Below, one piece after another: positions 45,801-54,815 of a stretch of 64,000 nucleotides of DNA. The notes under the pieces were generated by a model that searched no databases, was not told where the DNA came from, and was given only the letters and a program-made list of their open reading frames with translations. Origin of the DNA: Tistrella mobilis (GTDB taxonomy: Bacteria > Pseudomonadota > Alphaproteobacteria > Tistrellales > Tistrellaceae). Positions within the stretch are counted from its first letter, which is position 1; each line of letters starts with the position of its first letter. Position numbers and translations under genes: made by a program. The stretch covers positions 1 to 64,000 of the forward strand of contig NZ_JBBIAB010000004.1 of the NCBI RefSeq assembly GCF_039634785.1, read 5' to 3'.

Positions 45801-47213
45801 TCAGTCCGCGGCACTGCGCGGCGGCAGGGGGATCGGGCGCACCCGCTCGAAGGCCCGTGCCACCCGCAGAACCAGCGCATCCGCCCCCACCGGCCCCACG
45901 ATCTGCAACCCGACCGGCAGGCCGTCGCGATCGAAGCCACAGGGGATCGACGCCGCCGGCTGGCCGGTCAGGTTGAAGGGGTAGGTAAAGGGCGTCCAGT
46001 CGTTCCAGGTTGTCGCCGCCGGATCGCCCGGGTGGTTGCGCCCGGCCTTGAAGGCGGTATCGGGCAGGGTCGGCGTCAGGATCACGTCGAAGCGCCGATG
46101 CAGCCCGGCCATATGCGCCGCCAGCCCCGCCCGGCGGAACTGCGCCTGGGCGAGCGTCACCGCGTCGAAGCCCTGGCCGATGGTCGCCGCCGCCATCAGG
46201 GTCTGGTCCAGCCGGCGGCGCTGGTCGTCGCTCATGCCCGCGGCCATCAGGGCTGCCCCCGTGGTCCAGATGATCTGGAAGATCCGGCGGGTTTCGGGCA
46301 GATCCACCGTCATCGGCTCGACCACCGCGCCTTCGGCACGGAACACGCCGACCGCGGCATCGACCGCGGCGGCAACGTCGTCGTCGACCGGCTCGTCATT
46401 GATGGTCGGCGCATAGCCGATGCGGAGCCCGCGCACACCCTCTTCCAGCCCGGCGGTAAAATCCTCCACGGCAAAGGGTTTCGCGTACCAGTCGCGCGCA
46501 TCGGGCCGGGCCAGCACCGCCAGCATCAGCGCCGCATCGCGCACGGTCCGGGTCATCGGCCCGACATGCGACACGCTGGACAGCGGGCTGGCCGGCCAGG
46601 CCGGCACCCGGCCGAAACTCGGCTTCAGGCCGAAAATGCCGGAGAAGCTGGCGGGGATGCGGATCGACCCGCCGCCATCGGTGCCGATATTGAGCACGCC
46701 CAGCCCGGTCGCCGCCGCCACCGCCGCCCCACCCGACGAGCCGCCGGGGGTGCGGTCGCTGTCCCAGGGATTGCGGGTGATGCCGGCAAGCGGGCTGTCG
46801 GTCACCCCCTTATGGCCGAATTCGGGCGTGGTGGTCTTGGCGGTGAACACAGCCCCGGTTTCGCGCAGCCGGGCCACGGCCGGCGAATCCTCGTCCCAGT
46901 CCTGCCCGGGGTCGACCGCGCGGCTGCCGCGCAGCGTCGGCCAGCCGGCCGAAAGCAGCAGGTCCTTGATGGTGGCCGGCACGCCGTCGAGCGGCCCGGC
47001 CGGCTCCCCCGCAATCCAGCGCAGTTCCGAAGCCCGTGCCTGGGCCCGGGTGGTTTCGGGATCGAGAAAGGCGCAGGGGTTCAGCTCGGGCTGAACCTCG
47101 GCGATGCGCGCAAGGCAGGCCTCGGCCACCTCCACCGGCGAAACCCGCCGGGCGGCATAGGCCTCGACCAGCGATGATGCGTCGGCGAAGCAGAGATCGT
47201 CGGGCAGGCTCAT
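45801..47213 (-). CDS. Amidase (amidase-signature family)
   Basis: A 470-residue serine hydrolase with the Ser-cisSer-Lys triad: K83 (TIKDLLLSAGW), the GGSSGG loop with S159/S160 (RTPGGSSGGAAVAAA) and S183 (GTDGGGSIRIPAS). The family cleaves amide bonds in compounds such as acetamide, indoleacetamide or aryl amides; the specificity is not deducible. Starts at MSLPDDLCF, 34 nt after the receiver-like gene. Last gene of the minus-strand TRAP/CoA-transferase cluster. Its product would release an acid from an amide, consistent with the CoA-ligase and CoA-transferase genes nearby. Confidence 0.9.
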   Translation of the reverse strand: MSLPDDLCFADASSLVEAYAARRVSPVEVAEACLARIAEVQPELNPCAFLDPETTRAQARASELRWIAGEPAGPLDGVPATIKDLLLSAGWPTLRGSRAVDPGQDWDEDSPAVARLRETGAVFTAKTTTPEFGHKGVTDSPLAGITRNPWDSDRTPGGSSGGAAVAAATGLGVLNIGTDGGGSIRIPASFSGIFGLKPSFGRVPAWPASPLSSVSHVGPMTRTVRDAALMLAVLARPDARDWYAKPFAVEDFTAGLEEGVRGLRIGYAPTINDEPVDDDVAAAVDAAVGVFRAEGAVVEPMTVDLPETRRIFQIIWTTGAALMAAGMSDDQRRRLDQTLMAAATIGQGFDAVTLAQAQFRRAGLAAHMAGLHRRFDVILTPTLPDTAFKAGRNHPGDPAATTWNDWTPFTYPFNLTGQPAASIPCGFDRDGLPVGLQIVGPVGADALVLRVARAFERVRPIPLPPRSAAD

Positions 47214-47247
47214 GATGGTCGGCCTTTCAGGGGGGAGAGGAAGGCGC

Positions 47248-47775
47248 TCAGGAAACCGGTTCGGGGTCGTCCTCGTCGGCCGCAGGGCGGCGCCAGCCGA
47301 TGGCCGCGATTTCGGCGGCGATCCGGCCGGCAAGCTCGGCGCCCGGGCCCTGGGCGTCGGGCTGGTCGGGCAGCACCCGGCCGCCATCGGCGATCCGCAG
47401 CAGGCTGCGGGCGACCGCGGCGAACAGCGCCTCGGGCGTGCCCGGATCATCCAGCACACCGGCGGCCCCGGCCGCCAGCAGGCCCGCGGCCAGCACCGCC
47501 GGCGGCCGGTCGCCTTCGGCCGCCACCACCAGCAGCCGGCGGGCCGGCAGCCGCCCGAGCAGGGCGCGGATCTCGTCCTCGGCCGCCGTCAGCGGCCGGC
47601 GCAGCGGCATCACGATCAGCAGGCCCGGATGATCGGCCAGGCATCCGGGCAGATCAGACGCCGTCACCTCGATCGGCGGCGCCGCGGTCACGGCGGCAAG
47701 GCCGGTCCGCCAGCCGGCGGCGGCCAGGGCATCGCCCTCGGGTCTGACCAGCAGAACCTGCGGCAGGCCAGGCAT
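47248..47775 (-). CDS. Receiver-like protein lacking phosphorylation residues
   Basis: A 175-residue protein that I cannot assign to a named family. Its pattern resembles a response-regulator receiver fold: an initial hydrophobic strand with acidic residues (QVLLVRPEGD), a strand ending LLIVMPLRRPLTAAED, and the terminal GAAGVLDDPGTPEALFAAV helix region. The Asp that would be phosphorylated is replaced (by Met) and the conserved Lys is replaced (by Asp), so it could not be phosphorylated normally. It has no DNA-binding or output domain. The start at MPGLPQ is 7 nt after the esterase stop, within the amidase operon. A scaffold, inhibitor or ligand-binding pseudo-receiver is possible. Confidence 0.6.
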   Translation of the reverse strand: MPGLPQVLLVRPEGDALAAAGWRTGLAAVTAAPPIEVTASDLPGCLADHPGLLIVMPLRRPLTAAEDEIRALLGRLPARRLLVVAAEGDRPPAVLAAGLLAAGAAGVLDDPGTPEALFAAVARSLLRIADGGRVLPDQPDAQGPGAELAGRIAAEIAAIGWRRPAADEDDPEPVS

Positions 47776-47782
47776 CACCGCC

Positions 47783-48757
47783 TCATCTCCCGGGGGTCGC
47801 GACAGCCAGCCCCTGCGCCAGCCGCCGGGCCAGACCGTCGATGGCGCTGCGCGCATCGGCGAACCAGGCGGTCATGTGCAGGAAGCCGTGGAACATGCCT
47901 TCGGCGCAATGGTGGTCGGCCGCAACGCCGGCGGCCTTCAGCGCCGCGGCATAGGCCTCTCCCTCGCTCTGTAGCGGGTCGAAACGCGCGGTCAGGATAT
48001 GGGCGGGCGGCAGCCCGGCCAGGCTTTGCGCGTGGATCGGCGACAGCCGCGGGTCTTCCAGCGAAACCGTATGATCGGGGATGTAGCAGGCGCGGAACCA
48101 GCGCAGCAGCCGCTCGGTCAGGAACAGCCCCTCGCCGGGCTTCTTCTCGCGCTTTTCGCCGGTGCCCAGATCGGTTGCGGGATAGATCAGCAGCTGGAAG
48201 ACCGGCTGCACCGTATCGCCGGCATCGCGGAGCGCGATTGCGGCCGCCGCCGCCAGATTGCCGCCGGCACTGTCGCCGCCGATCGCCAGCCGGGCCGGGT
48301 CCAGCCCCAGCGCGCCCGCCCGCTCCGCCAGATCGCGGAAGGCCGCGACGGCATCGTCGAACCCGGCCGGAAACGGATGTTCGGGGGCCAGACGGTAATC
48401 GAGCGAGATGACCACGGCCCCCGATCCGACCGCCAGCCGGCGGCAGATGTCGTCATGGGTGTCCAGATCGCCCAGCACCCAGCCGCCGCCATGCAGGAAC
48501 AGCAGGGCCGGCGCCGGGCTTCCGGCGCGACCATCCGGTCGATAGATGCGCGCGGGCCGGTCGCCGGCGGCCCCCTTCAGCACCAGGGCATTCACCGCCA
48601 CACCGCCCTGCACGGGGCCGCGAAAGCGGAGCATGGTGTCGCGGAACAGGGCGCGCGCCTCGCCCAGCGCCATCTGGTCGTAGGGCGGTGGCGGGCTGGC
48701 GCGCAGCATGTCGATGAACAGCTGCGCCTGCGGATGCAGGCCGTCGAAAGTGAACAC
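47783..48757 (-). CDS. HSL-family alpha/beta hydrolase (esterase)
   Basis: A 324-residue hormone-sensitive-lipase-type esterase with the oxyanion HGGG (LLFLHGGGWVLG), the nucleophile in GGDSAGGNLAA, an acid in FDPL and the His in EGMFHGFLHM. HSL-type enzymes cleave short-chain esters and lactones. The GTG at 48757 has AGGGGAG 5-6 nt upstream; a GTG two codons earlier is too close to it. It lies between the crotonase and the receiver-like gene on one strand, so it is likely cotranscribed with the amidase and part of the same degradation route. Confidence 0.88.
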   Translation of the reverse strand: MFTFDGLHPQAQLFIDMLRASPPPPYDQMALGEARALFRDTMLRFRGPVQGGVAVNALVLKGAAGDRPARIYRPDGRAGSPAPALLFLHGGGWVLGDLDTHDDICRRLAVGSGAVVISLDYRLAPEHPFPAGFDDAVAAFRDLAERAGALGLDPARLAIGGDSAGGNLAAAAAIALRDAGDTVQPVFQLLIYPATDLGTGEKREKKPGEGLFLTERLLRWFRACYIPDHTVSLEDPRLSPIHAQSLAGLPPAHILTARFDPLQSEGEAYAAALKAAGVAADHHCAEGMFHGFLHMTAWFADARSAIDGLARRLAQGLAVATPGR

Positions 48758-48866
48758 CGGCACTCCCCTGGCTGGTCGCGTGACCCGCCGATGATCCGGC
48801 GAGGTCGCCTCCGGCGTCAAGCCGGCAGTCTGCAACCTCGCCGCATTAAGGGAACGCTCCGTGCCT

Positions 48867-49661
48867 CTATCTGCCGTCGAAGACCGGCGCCCGCTTCTCG
48901 CCGAAGGCCCGCCGACCCTCGACATAGTCGTCGCTGGCGAAGCAGGCATCGACCGCCAGATCGGCGGCCTGAGCCATGGCCGGGTCGCCCAGCAGCACAT
49001 GTTCGACCGACAGCTTGGCCGCCATGATCGTCAGCGGCGCCAGACCGGCCAGCACCTGGGCCCGTTCGGTGACCACATCGGCCAGCGCCACATGCGGCAC
49101 CACATCCGAGACCAGCCCCCAGGCCAAGGCCTGGCTCGCCTCCAGCCGGCGGGCCGAGACCACCATCTCCCGCGCCCGGGCCGGGCCGACCGCGGCCGCA
49201 AGCCGGGCCAGCGCCTCGCGGCCATAGCCCACGCCCAGCTTCGCCGCCGGAATGGCGAAGACCGCATGCTCGTCGGAGATCCGGATATCGCAGGCCAGCG
49301 CAAGGTTGAGCCCGCCGCCGACGCAGGCGCCGTGGATCATCGCGATCACCGGCAGCCGGCTGCGGGCGATGCGATGCAGCACCGACCTCGTGGCCTCGGC
49401 ATAGGCCTGCACGCCCGCCGGTTCCGACCGTTCCTGGTCGAAGCGGGAGATGTCGGCCCCGGAGGCAAAGGCGCGGCTGCCCTCGCCCCGGATCACCAGG
49501 GCGCGGATGTTGGTATCGGCCGAAAGCTCGTCCAGCGCCTGGGCCATCGCGTGCCACATGTGCAGGCCGATGGCATTGCGCCGGTCGGGATTGTCGATGA
49601 CCAGGGTGGCGACCGCGCCCTGGGTGTCGACGCGGATGCGCCCGGCTTCGGGCATGGACAT
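48867..49661 (-). CDS. Enoyl-CoA hydratase/isomerase family protein (crotonase 1)
   Basis: A 264-residue crotonase-fold protein. The oxyanion and CoA loops are SRAFASGADISRF and MIHGACVGGGLNLALACDIR. One of the two catalytic glutamates (the E164 equivalent, in ARAREMVVSA) is present. The other (in the PExxLG loop) is replaced by Ala (PAAKLG), so a simple syn-hydration may not be its reaction. It could be a lyase, isomerase or thioesterase-like member. Start MSMPEAG with GAGGGGAAA 8 nt upstream. Placed between the CoA transferase and the esterase; similar to the second crotonase at 54816-55631. Confidence 0.88.
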   Translation of the reverse strand: MSMPEAGRIRVDTQGAVATLVIDNPDRRNAIGLHMWHAMAQALDELSADTNIRALVIRGEGSRAFASGADISRFDQERSEPAGVQAYAEATRSVLHRIARSRLPVIAMIHGACVGGGLNLALACDIRISDEHAVFAIPAAKLGVGYGREALARLAAAVGPARAREMVVSARRLEASQALAWGLVSDVVPHVALADVVTERAQVLAGLAPLTIMAAKLSVEHVLLGDPAMAQAADLAVDACFASDDYVEGRRAFGEKRAPVFDGR

Positions 49662-49710
49662 AGGCGTGTTTCCCCTCGATCGAGGACGGTGACGGACCGG
49701 TCAGATCAGA

Positions 49711-50946
49711 TCAGATGACGCCCCGGTCCCGCAAGCCGTCGATCGCATCGGCTGCAAGACCCAGATCGCTCAGCACCCGATCGGTATCGGCGCCGAGCGC
49801 TGGCGGCGGCCCCGCGATGCCGCCCGGGGTTGCGGTCAGCGTGACCGGCAGCCGCAGCAGCGCCGTGCTGCCCGTCTCGTGCCCCGGCAGGTCGACGGGG
49901 GTTGCGAGCCGCAGATGGCGGACCTGATCATCGGCGAAGACCTGGGCCATGTCGTTGATCGGCCCGGCCGGCACGCCGGCCTCGTTGAACACCCGCGTCC
50001 AGTCTTCCGCGGACCGGGCCTTCAGCCGGTCGGCGATCAGGGCGTTCAGCCGGTCGCGATTGGCCAGCCGCGCGTCGCGATCGGCGAAATCGGGGTCGGC
50101 CGCCAGATGCTCCAGCGCCGCCACCTTGCAGAAGCGCTGCCAGATCACCTCGCCCGCCACCGCCAGGTTGATCGGCCGGTCCGCGGTCGGGAAAACGCCG
50201 GTCGGGATCGAGGTCGGGTGGTTGTTGCCGGCCTGGGCCGGCACCTCGCCCTCGACCAGGGTGCGGGCGGCCTGGAAGTCCATCATGAAGACCTGGGCTT
50301 CCAGCAGCGAGGTGTGCAGCCACTGGCCCTCGCCGGTCGCACGCGCATGCAGCAGGGCCGCCAGGATGCCCAGCGCGCAGAACATCCCCGCCGTCAGATC
50401 GGCCACGGGGATGCCGGCCCGCACGGGCCCCTGCCCCGGCAGCCCGGTTACCGACATCAGCCCGCCCATGCCCTGGGCGATCTGGTCGAAACCCGGGCGC
50501 CCGGCATAGGGCCCGTCCTGGCCGAAGCCCGAGATCGAGGCCATCACCAGGGCCGGGTTGATCGGTTTCAGATCCTCCCAGGCGATGCCGAGGCGCTGTT
50601 TCACGTCGGGGCGAAAATTCTCGATCACCACATCGGCACGCGCGACCAGGCGGCGGAAGAGATCCAGCCCTTCCGGCGCCTTCAGATCCAGCGTCATGCT
50701 GGCCTTGCCGCGGTTCAGATTGGCGAAATCGCTGCCCTCGCGCCCCATCATGCCGTCGCCGCCCGAAGCGGTCTCGGGCGGCTCTATGCGGATCACCCGG
50801 GCACCCCAGTCGGCGAGCAGTCGCGTCGCCGCCGGGCCCGAACGCACCCGCGACAGGTCGAGCACGGTCAGCCCGGCAAGGGGGCCGCGCGGGGCCCCCT
50901 CGCCTGCCGTCCGGCCCGCCTGATCCTGATCAGGAGACCCCGGCAT
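49711..50946 (-). CDS. CaiB/BaiF family CoA transferase
   Basis: A 411-residue family III CoA transferase, an interlocked dimer that moves CoA between carboxylic acids. The catalytic Asp is D183 (GIPVADLTAGMF). The family N-terminus LAGLTVLDLSRVRSGPAATRLLADWGARVIRIEPP and the GYDQ-type PGFDQIAQGMGGLM segment are clear. It could activate an acid with succinyl-CoA or another donor. Its ATG overlaps the TRAP binding-protein gene by 17 nt with GGAAG 5 nt upstream, and a crotonase follows 49 nt later. Confidence 0.9.
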   Translation of the reverse strand: MPGSPDQDQAGRTAGEGAPRGPLAGLTVLDLSRVRSGPAATRLLADWGARVIRIEPPETASGGDGMMGREGSDFANLNRGKASMTLDLKAPEGLDLFRRLVARADVVIENFRPDVKQRLGIAWEDLKPINPALVMASISGFGQDGPYAGRPGFDQIAQGMGGLMSVTGLPGQGPVRAGIPVADLTAGMFCALGILAALLHARATGEGQWLHTSLLEAQVFMMDFQAARTLVEGEVPAQAGNNHPTSIPTGVFPTADRPINLAVAGEVIWQRFCKVAALEHLAADPDFADRDARLANRDRLNALIADRLKARSAEDWTRVFNEAGVPAGPINDMAQVFADDQVRHLRLATPVDLPGHETGSTALLRLPVTLTATPGGIAGPPPALGADTDRVLSDLGLAADAIDGLRDRGVI

Positions 50947-51973
50947 AGCGCTTCCACAGCTCCATCAGCTTGGCGCCATCCTCGCCATGGGCATCGACAT
51001 AGCCCTGATAGATCGGCTTCATCAGTTCGTCGATGCGGGCGCGATCCTCGGCCGAGAGATCCTGGCTCACCTTGGCCAGCTTCTTGATCTCGGCATAAAG
51101 CTTGTCCTGCTCGGCCTTGAAGTTCTCGGTCGACCAGGTGATGGTCTCGGCCACCGCCTGTTCCACCGCCTTCTGCTGCTCGGCATCCAGCGCCTGCCAT
51201 TTGCGGCCGTTCATGATCAGCAGATAGGGCGAGCGCACCAGATTGGCGTTGACATGCACCGGTGCGACGGTGGCGAGATTGTTGTTCACATAGGACGACC
51301 AGGTGGTGGCGATGCCGTCGACGGTGCCGGTCTGCAGCGCCAGGAACTGTTCGGCGGCGCTCATGAACACGATCGAGGCGCCCATGGCGCGCAGCGCCTC
51401 GTCGGACAGGCCGCCGGCGCCGCGGATCTTGCGACCGTTCAGGTCGGCGACGCTCTCGATCGGGTCGCGCATGAACATGCCGACATCGCCCGAGCTGTTG
51501 ATCACGCCCAGCATGCGCACGCCGAAGCGGCCGAGCGAGCGGTCGATGACCTCGCGGACCTCCGGATCGGACGCGAACTTCGCCTGGGCGGCATCGTCAT
51601 AGCTCGCCGGCGGGAACGGCAGGGTGAAGATGTTCAGCAGCTTGGCCTGGCCGGTGATGTAGCCCGCATAGATGGAATACATGTCGACGGTGCCCTGGGC
51701 CGTGGCCTGCAGCCCTTCGCGCCCTTTCACCAGGCTCTCGGCCGGGAAGACCTCGACCTTGATCGTCTTCGACAGGGTCTGGATGCGGTCGGCCAGGTAT
51801 TGCGCGGTGCGGCCGCGGAAATCCTCGGTCGCGAAATAATGGCCGAAGCGGAGCGTCACCTCGGCGGCACTCGCGGCACCGGCCGAGATCAGGGCAAGGG
51901 TTGCCGCGGCGACACCGGCGGCGAGCCGGGCGCGCAGCCGCGGGCGGCGCGCATTGGTCCGGAACAGGGGCAT
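50930..51973 (-). CDS. dctP: TRAP transporter substrate-binding protein (DctP family)
   Basis: A 347-residue periplasmic binding protein. The signal is Arg-rich (LFRTNARRPRLRARLAAGVA) with an A-x-A site near residue 36. The DctP domain has LRFGHYFATEDFRGRTAQYL and the conserved Arg/ligand region KIRGAGGLSDEALRAMGAS. DctP proteins bind C4-dicarboxylates, sialic acids, or aromatic and keto acids. The start has GGGAGGA 7 nt upstream. It is the third gene after dctQ and dctM (78-nt gap), and the CoA transferase overlaps its 3' end, so the ligand is probably a carboxylate that is then activated to a CoA ester. Confidence 0.92.
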   Translation of the reverse strand: MPLFRTNARRPRLRARLAAGVAAATLALISAGAASAAEVTLRFGHYFATEDFRGRTAQYLADRIQTLSKTIKVEVFPAESLVKGREGLQATAQGTVDMYSIYAGYITGQAKLLNIFTLPFPPASYDDAAQAKFASDPEVREVIDRSLGRFGVRMLGVINSSGDVGMFMRDPIESVADLNGRKIRGAGGLSDEALRAMGASIVFMSAAEQFLALQTGTVDGIATTWSSYVNNNLATVAPVHVNANLVRSPYLLIMNGRKWQALDAEQQKAVEQAVAETITWSTENFKAEQDKLYAEIKKLAKVSQDLSAEDRARIDELMKPIYQGYVDAHGEDGAKLMELWKRYAGVS

Positions 51974-52051
51974 GGCGTGTCCTCCCTTGGGACGAGTTCG
52001 ACTGTCATCAGGTTTTGGGCCGGCAGTCACGGGGCCGCCGGCCGGCAGGCG

Positions 52052-53338
52052 TCAGCGGATGAAGCCGGTGACGAGTTCGGGGAAAAGGCAGAGCACCACG
52101 ATCACCGCCGCCAGCAGCCCCATGAAGGGCAGCGTGCCGCGCACGACCTGCGAGATGCTGGTACCGGGCAGGCAGGATTTGGCGACGTACAGGCAGAGCC
52201 CGACCGGCGGCGTGATCACGGCGAAGGACATGTTCACGATCAGCACCATCGCGAACCAGACCGGGTCGAAGCCCAGCTTGATGATGGTCGGGTACACGAT
52301 CGGCATGGTGATCAGGATGATCGAGGTGACCTCCAGGAACATGCCGAGCACGAAATAGGCCGCCATCAGCAGGGCGAAGACGGCCCAGCGCGACAGGCCC
52401 ATATGCAGCACCCAGTCACTCAACCCCTGGGGCACGCGCAGCAGGCCCAGCAGATAGCCGAACAGCATGGCGCCGATCAGCACGAACATCACCATGCAGG
52501 AGGTGCGGGTGGCATTGACCAGCGCGGTACGAAAGGCCGGCCAGCTGAGCTTGCCCGACACGGCCGCCAGCAGCAGCGCGCCGATCACGCCCACGGCGGC
52601 CGCCTCGGTCGGCGTGGCGATGCCGGCATAGATGCTGCCGATGACCGCCACGATCAGCACCACCGTCGGGCCCGCCAGGCGGATGGAGGCCAGGCGTTCC
52701 GCCCAGGTGAAGCGCGGCCGCGGCGCGTCGGGCTCGATGCCGTGGCCGAGAGAGACGGCGACCATGATGTACAGGCAGAAGGCGGCGATGATCAGCGCCC
52801 CCGGCACCAGGCCGGCCAGGAACAGATCGGCGATCGGGGTTTCGGTCACCACGCCATAAAGGATCAGCGGCAGGCTGGGCGGGATGATCATGCCGAGCGC
52901 GCTGGAGGCGGCGACCGTGCCGGTCGACATCTCGCGCGTATAGCCGCGGCGGACCATTTCGGGGATGGCCACGCCACCGATCACCGCCGCCACACCGACG
53001 CCGGTACCGGCGACGGCGCCGAAGGCGGCACAGGCCACCACGCCGGTCATGGCAAGCCCCCCGGGCAGCCGGCCCAGCCAGCGCTCGATCGCCAGGAACA
53101 GGTCGCGGCCGATGCCGGTGAAGCTGATGATTTCGCTCATCAGAATGAACAGCGGCACCGCGGTCAGCACGAATTCCGAGGTGGCCCCCCAGCTGATGTT
53201 GGAAAGCGCGGTCAGCGCCCCCGCATCGCCGAAGGCGAGCAGCCCGGCCAGCGTCGCGCCCGACAGCGCAAAGCCGATCGGTACCGCGAAGAAGACGAAG
53301 CCCAGCAGCAGGATAAGAGCGACGACGCCACCGGTCAT
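52052..53338 (-). CDS. dctM: TRAP transporter large permease (DctM family)
   Basis: A 428-residue inner-membrane protein with about 12 hydrophobic segments. Family features are GVGVAAVIGGVAIPEMVRRGY, ASSALGMIIPPSLPLILYGVVTE and FAVITPPVGLCLYVAKS. It is the ion-coupled channel subunit of the TRAP system. Its start overlaps the dctQ stop by 4 nt, indicating translational coupling. Confidence 0.94.
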   Translation of the reverse strand: MTGGVVALILLLGFVFFAVPIGFALSGATLAGLLAFGDAGALTALSNISWGATSEFVLTAVPLFILMSEIISFTGIGRDLFLAIERWLGRLPGGLAMTGVVACAAFGAVAGTGVGVAAVIGGVAIPEMVRRGYTREMSTGTVAASSALGMIIPPSLPLILYGVVTETPIADLFLAGLVPGALIIAAFCLYIMVAVSLGHGIEPDAPRPRFTWAERLASIRLAGPTVVLIVAVIGSIYAGIATPTEAAAVGVIGALLLAAVSGKLSWPAFRTALVNATRTSCMVMFVLIGAMLFGYLLGLLRVPQGLSDWVLHMGLSRWAVFALLMAAYFVLGMFLEVTSIILITMPIVYPTIIKLGFDPVWFAMVLIVNMSFAVITPPVGLCLYVAKSCLPGTSISQVVRGTLPFMGLLAAVIVVLCLFPELVTGFIR

Positions 53339-53850
53339 GACCGCACCTCGGGTGCCGCGGCGGAACCGGTCAGGCGGGTGACGGCATCCAGCGCCCCGGC
53401 AAGCGCCGACAGGGTCAGCACGGCCGCCCCCACCGGGATCGCGGCCTGCGGCAGCCAGAGCGGTGTGGCGAGCATGGTGGGGCTTTCCCAGCCGAAATCC
53501 CAGCTGTCATAGGCCATCCAGGCGCCGGTCCACGTCATGGCGGCGCCCACGGCGCTGGCGATCAGGTTGCCGAACAGCGCCAGCGCCGCCCGGCCCCGCG
53601 GGCCGGTTATCTCTTCCAGCATCTCCATGCGGACATGGCCGCCCTGGCGCAGGACCCAGCCACCGGCAAGAAAGGTGGTCGCGACCAGCAGATAGCCGCT
53701 GACCTCGTTCACCCAGATGGTCGGCCGGCCGACGACATAGCGGGCGACCACCTCGTAGAACACGAACACCGCCAGGCACATCACCAGCACGGCCGAGAGT
53801 GCAAAGGCGGCACGGGCCAGGCGGTCGGCGCCGGCCAGGATCACTTTCAT
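53335..53850 (-). CDS. dctQ: TRAP transporter small permease (DctQ family)
   Basis: A 171-residue membrane protein with four hydrophobic segments. The motif is VFVFYEVVARYVVGRPTIWVNEVSGYLL and then a GGWVLRQGGHVRMEML segment, both typical of DctQ. It stabilises the large permease. The start at MKVILAGADRL has GAGG 6 nt upstream; 19 further codons are open but unconserved. First gene of the minus-strand transporter/catabolism operon, divergent from the GntR regulator across 220 nt. Confidence 0.92.
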   Translation of the reverse strand: MKVILAGADRLARAAFALSAVLVMCLAVFVFYEVVARYVVGRPTIWVNEVSGYLLVATTFLAGGWVLRQGGHVRMEMLEEITGPRGRAALALFGNLIASAVGAAMTWTGAWMAYDSWDFGWESPTMLATPLWLPQAAIPVGAAVLTLSALAGALDAVTRLTGSAAAPEVRS

Positions 53851-53932
53851 GAAGGTCCTCCCCGAGGGATCGCCGCCGGTTCGCCCGGCCGGCTTCGTGA
53901 TGAACATCAGTGTAGGCGGCGCCGATCAAAGT

Positions 53933-53971
53933 GTATATACTTTTCTAAATACGGGATGCATTGCACTGCAA
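53933..53971. promoter_or_regulatory. Candidate operators for the GntR-FCD regulator
   Basis: Two short exact palindromes in the divergent dctQ/GntR region: GTATATAC at 53933-53940 and TTGCA-C-TGCAA at 53961-53971. GntR-FCD proteins bind short palindromes, often with GTATAC-like or TGCA cores. A third element, GTGCA-N6-TGCAC, lies at 54032-54047. None is proven. Confidence 0.35.
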
Positions 53972-54070
53972 AAGGAATACTGTTGCGCCGCACCCGAAGC
54001 CGCGACACTTTGGACGACTGCACCCTAGAATGTGCAGACGCATGCACCCGCAAACCGGATCCGGGACCCG

Positions 54071-54757
54071 ATGACCGAGCAGACCAGCCCACGCCGCCCC
54101 ACGATCGCGGAAAGCGTTCAGAAGCGCCTGGCCGACGACATCCTGTCGGGCGAGCTGCCGCCAGGTTCCGTCATCGAGGAAACCCATCTGGCCGACCGCT
54201 ATGGCGTCTCCCGCACGCCGGTGCGCGAGGCGGTGCGGCGGCTGGCCGAAAGCGGGCTGATCGAGACCCGCCCCCGTCAGCGGGCCGTGGTCGCCCGGCC
54301 GACCATGTCGTCGGTGCTGGAAATGTTCGAGGTGATGGCCGAGCTGGAAGGGCTCTGCGCCCGCCTCGCCGCCCGCCGGATCACCGAGCGCGGCCGCGCC
54401 GCCCTGCAGCAGGCCTGCGCCGACGCCCATGCCCAGGCGGTGAAGGGCGATGTGAACGCCTATTACGAGGTCAACGAGCGCTTCCACGAGCTGATCTACG
54501 AAGCCGCCCACAATCGCTATCTGGAACAGGAAACCCGCCGACTGCGCGACCGGCTGCGGCCCTATCGCCTGCATCAGGGCCGCAGCCCCGGCCGGCTCGG
54601 CCGGTCTGACGACGAGCATGGCGAGGTGATGGCCGCGATCCTGGCCGGAGAGGCCGACCGCGCCGCCGATCTGATGCGCGCCCATGTCGTCATCCAGGGC
54701 GATGTGCTGCGCGACTTCATTCTTCGCCCGCCGCCCGGCCTTGCCGAGACCGGCTGA
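54071..54757 (+). CDS. GntR-family (FCD) transcriptional regulator
   Basis: A 228-residue regulator. The winged helix (about 10-75) contains the recognition segment HLADRYGVSRTPVREAVRRL and the GSVIEETHLADR element. The C-terminal FCD effector domain (about 85-215) has VNERFHELIYEAAHNRYLEQ and a late DEHGEVMAAILAGEADRAA segment, with the Asp/His residues that usually bind a metal and a carboxylate ligand. It is divergent to the TRAP operon and starts the plus-strand crotonase/ligase pair, so it should control both transcripts. The start ATG is chosen with CGGGA upstream. Confidence 0.92.
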   Translation: MTEQTSPRRPTIAESVQKRLADDILSGELPPGSVIEETHLADRYGVSRTPVREAVRRLAESGLIETRPRQRAVVARPTMSSVLEMFEVMAELEGLCARLAARRITERGRAALQQACADAHAQAVKGDVNAYYEVNERFHELIYEAAHNRYLEQETRRLRDRLRPYRLHQGRSPGRLGRSDDEHGEVMAAILAGEADRAADLMRAHVVIQGDVLRDFILRPPPGLAETG

Positions 54758-54815
54758 GTTTTCGCTCGACCCGGACGTCACACCCCTCAGGATCCCCTCC
54801 CCGGAAGGCAGACAG

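Noticed and set aside
50987-53512. 841-codon plus-strand frame opposite the TRAP genes
   Set aside because: Antisense shadow of dctP and dctM with biased His/Gln/Arg content; no conserved motif.
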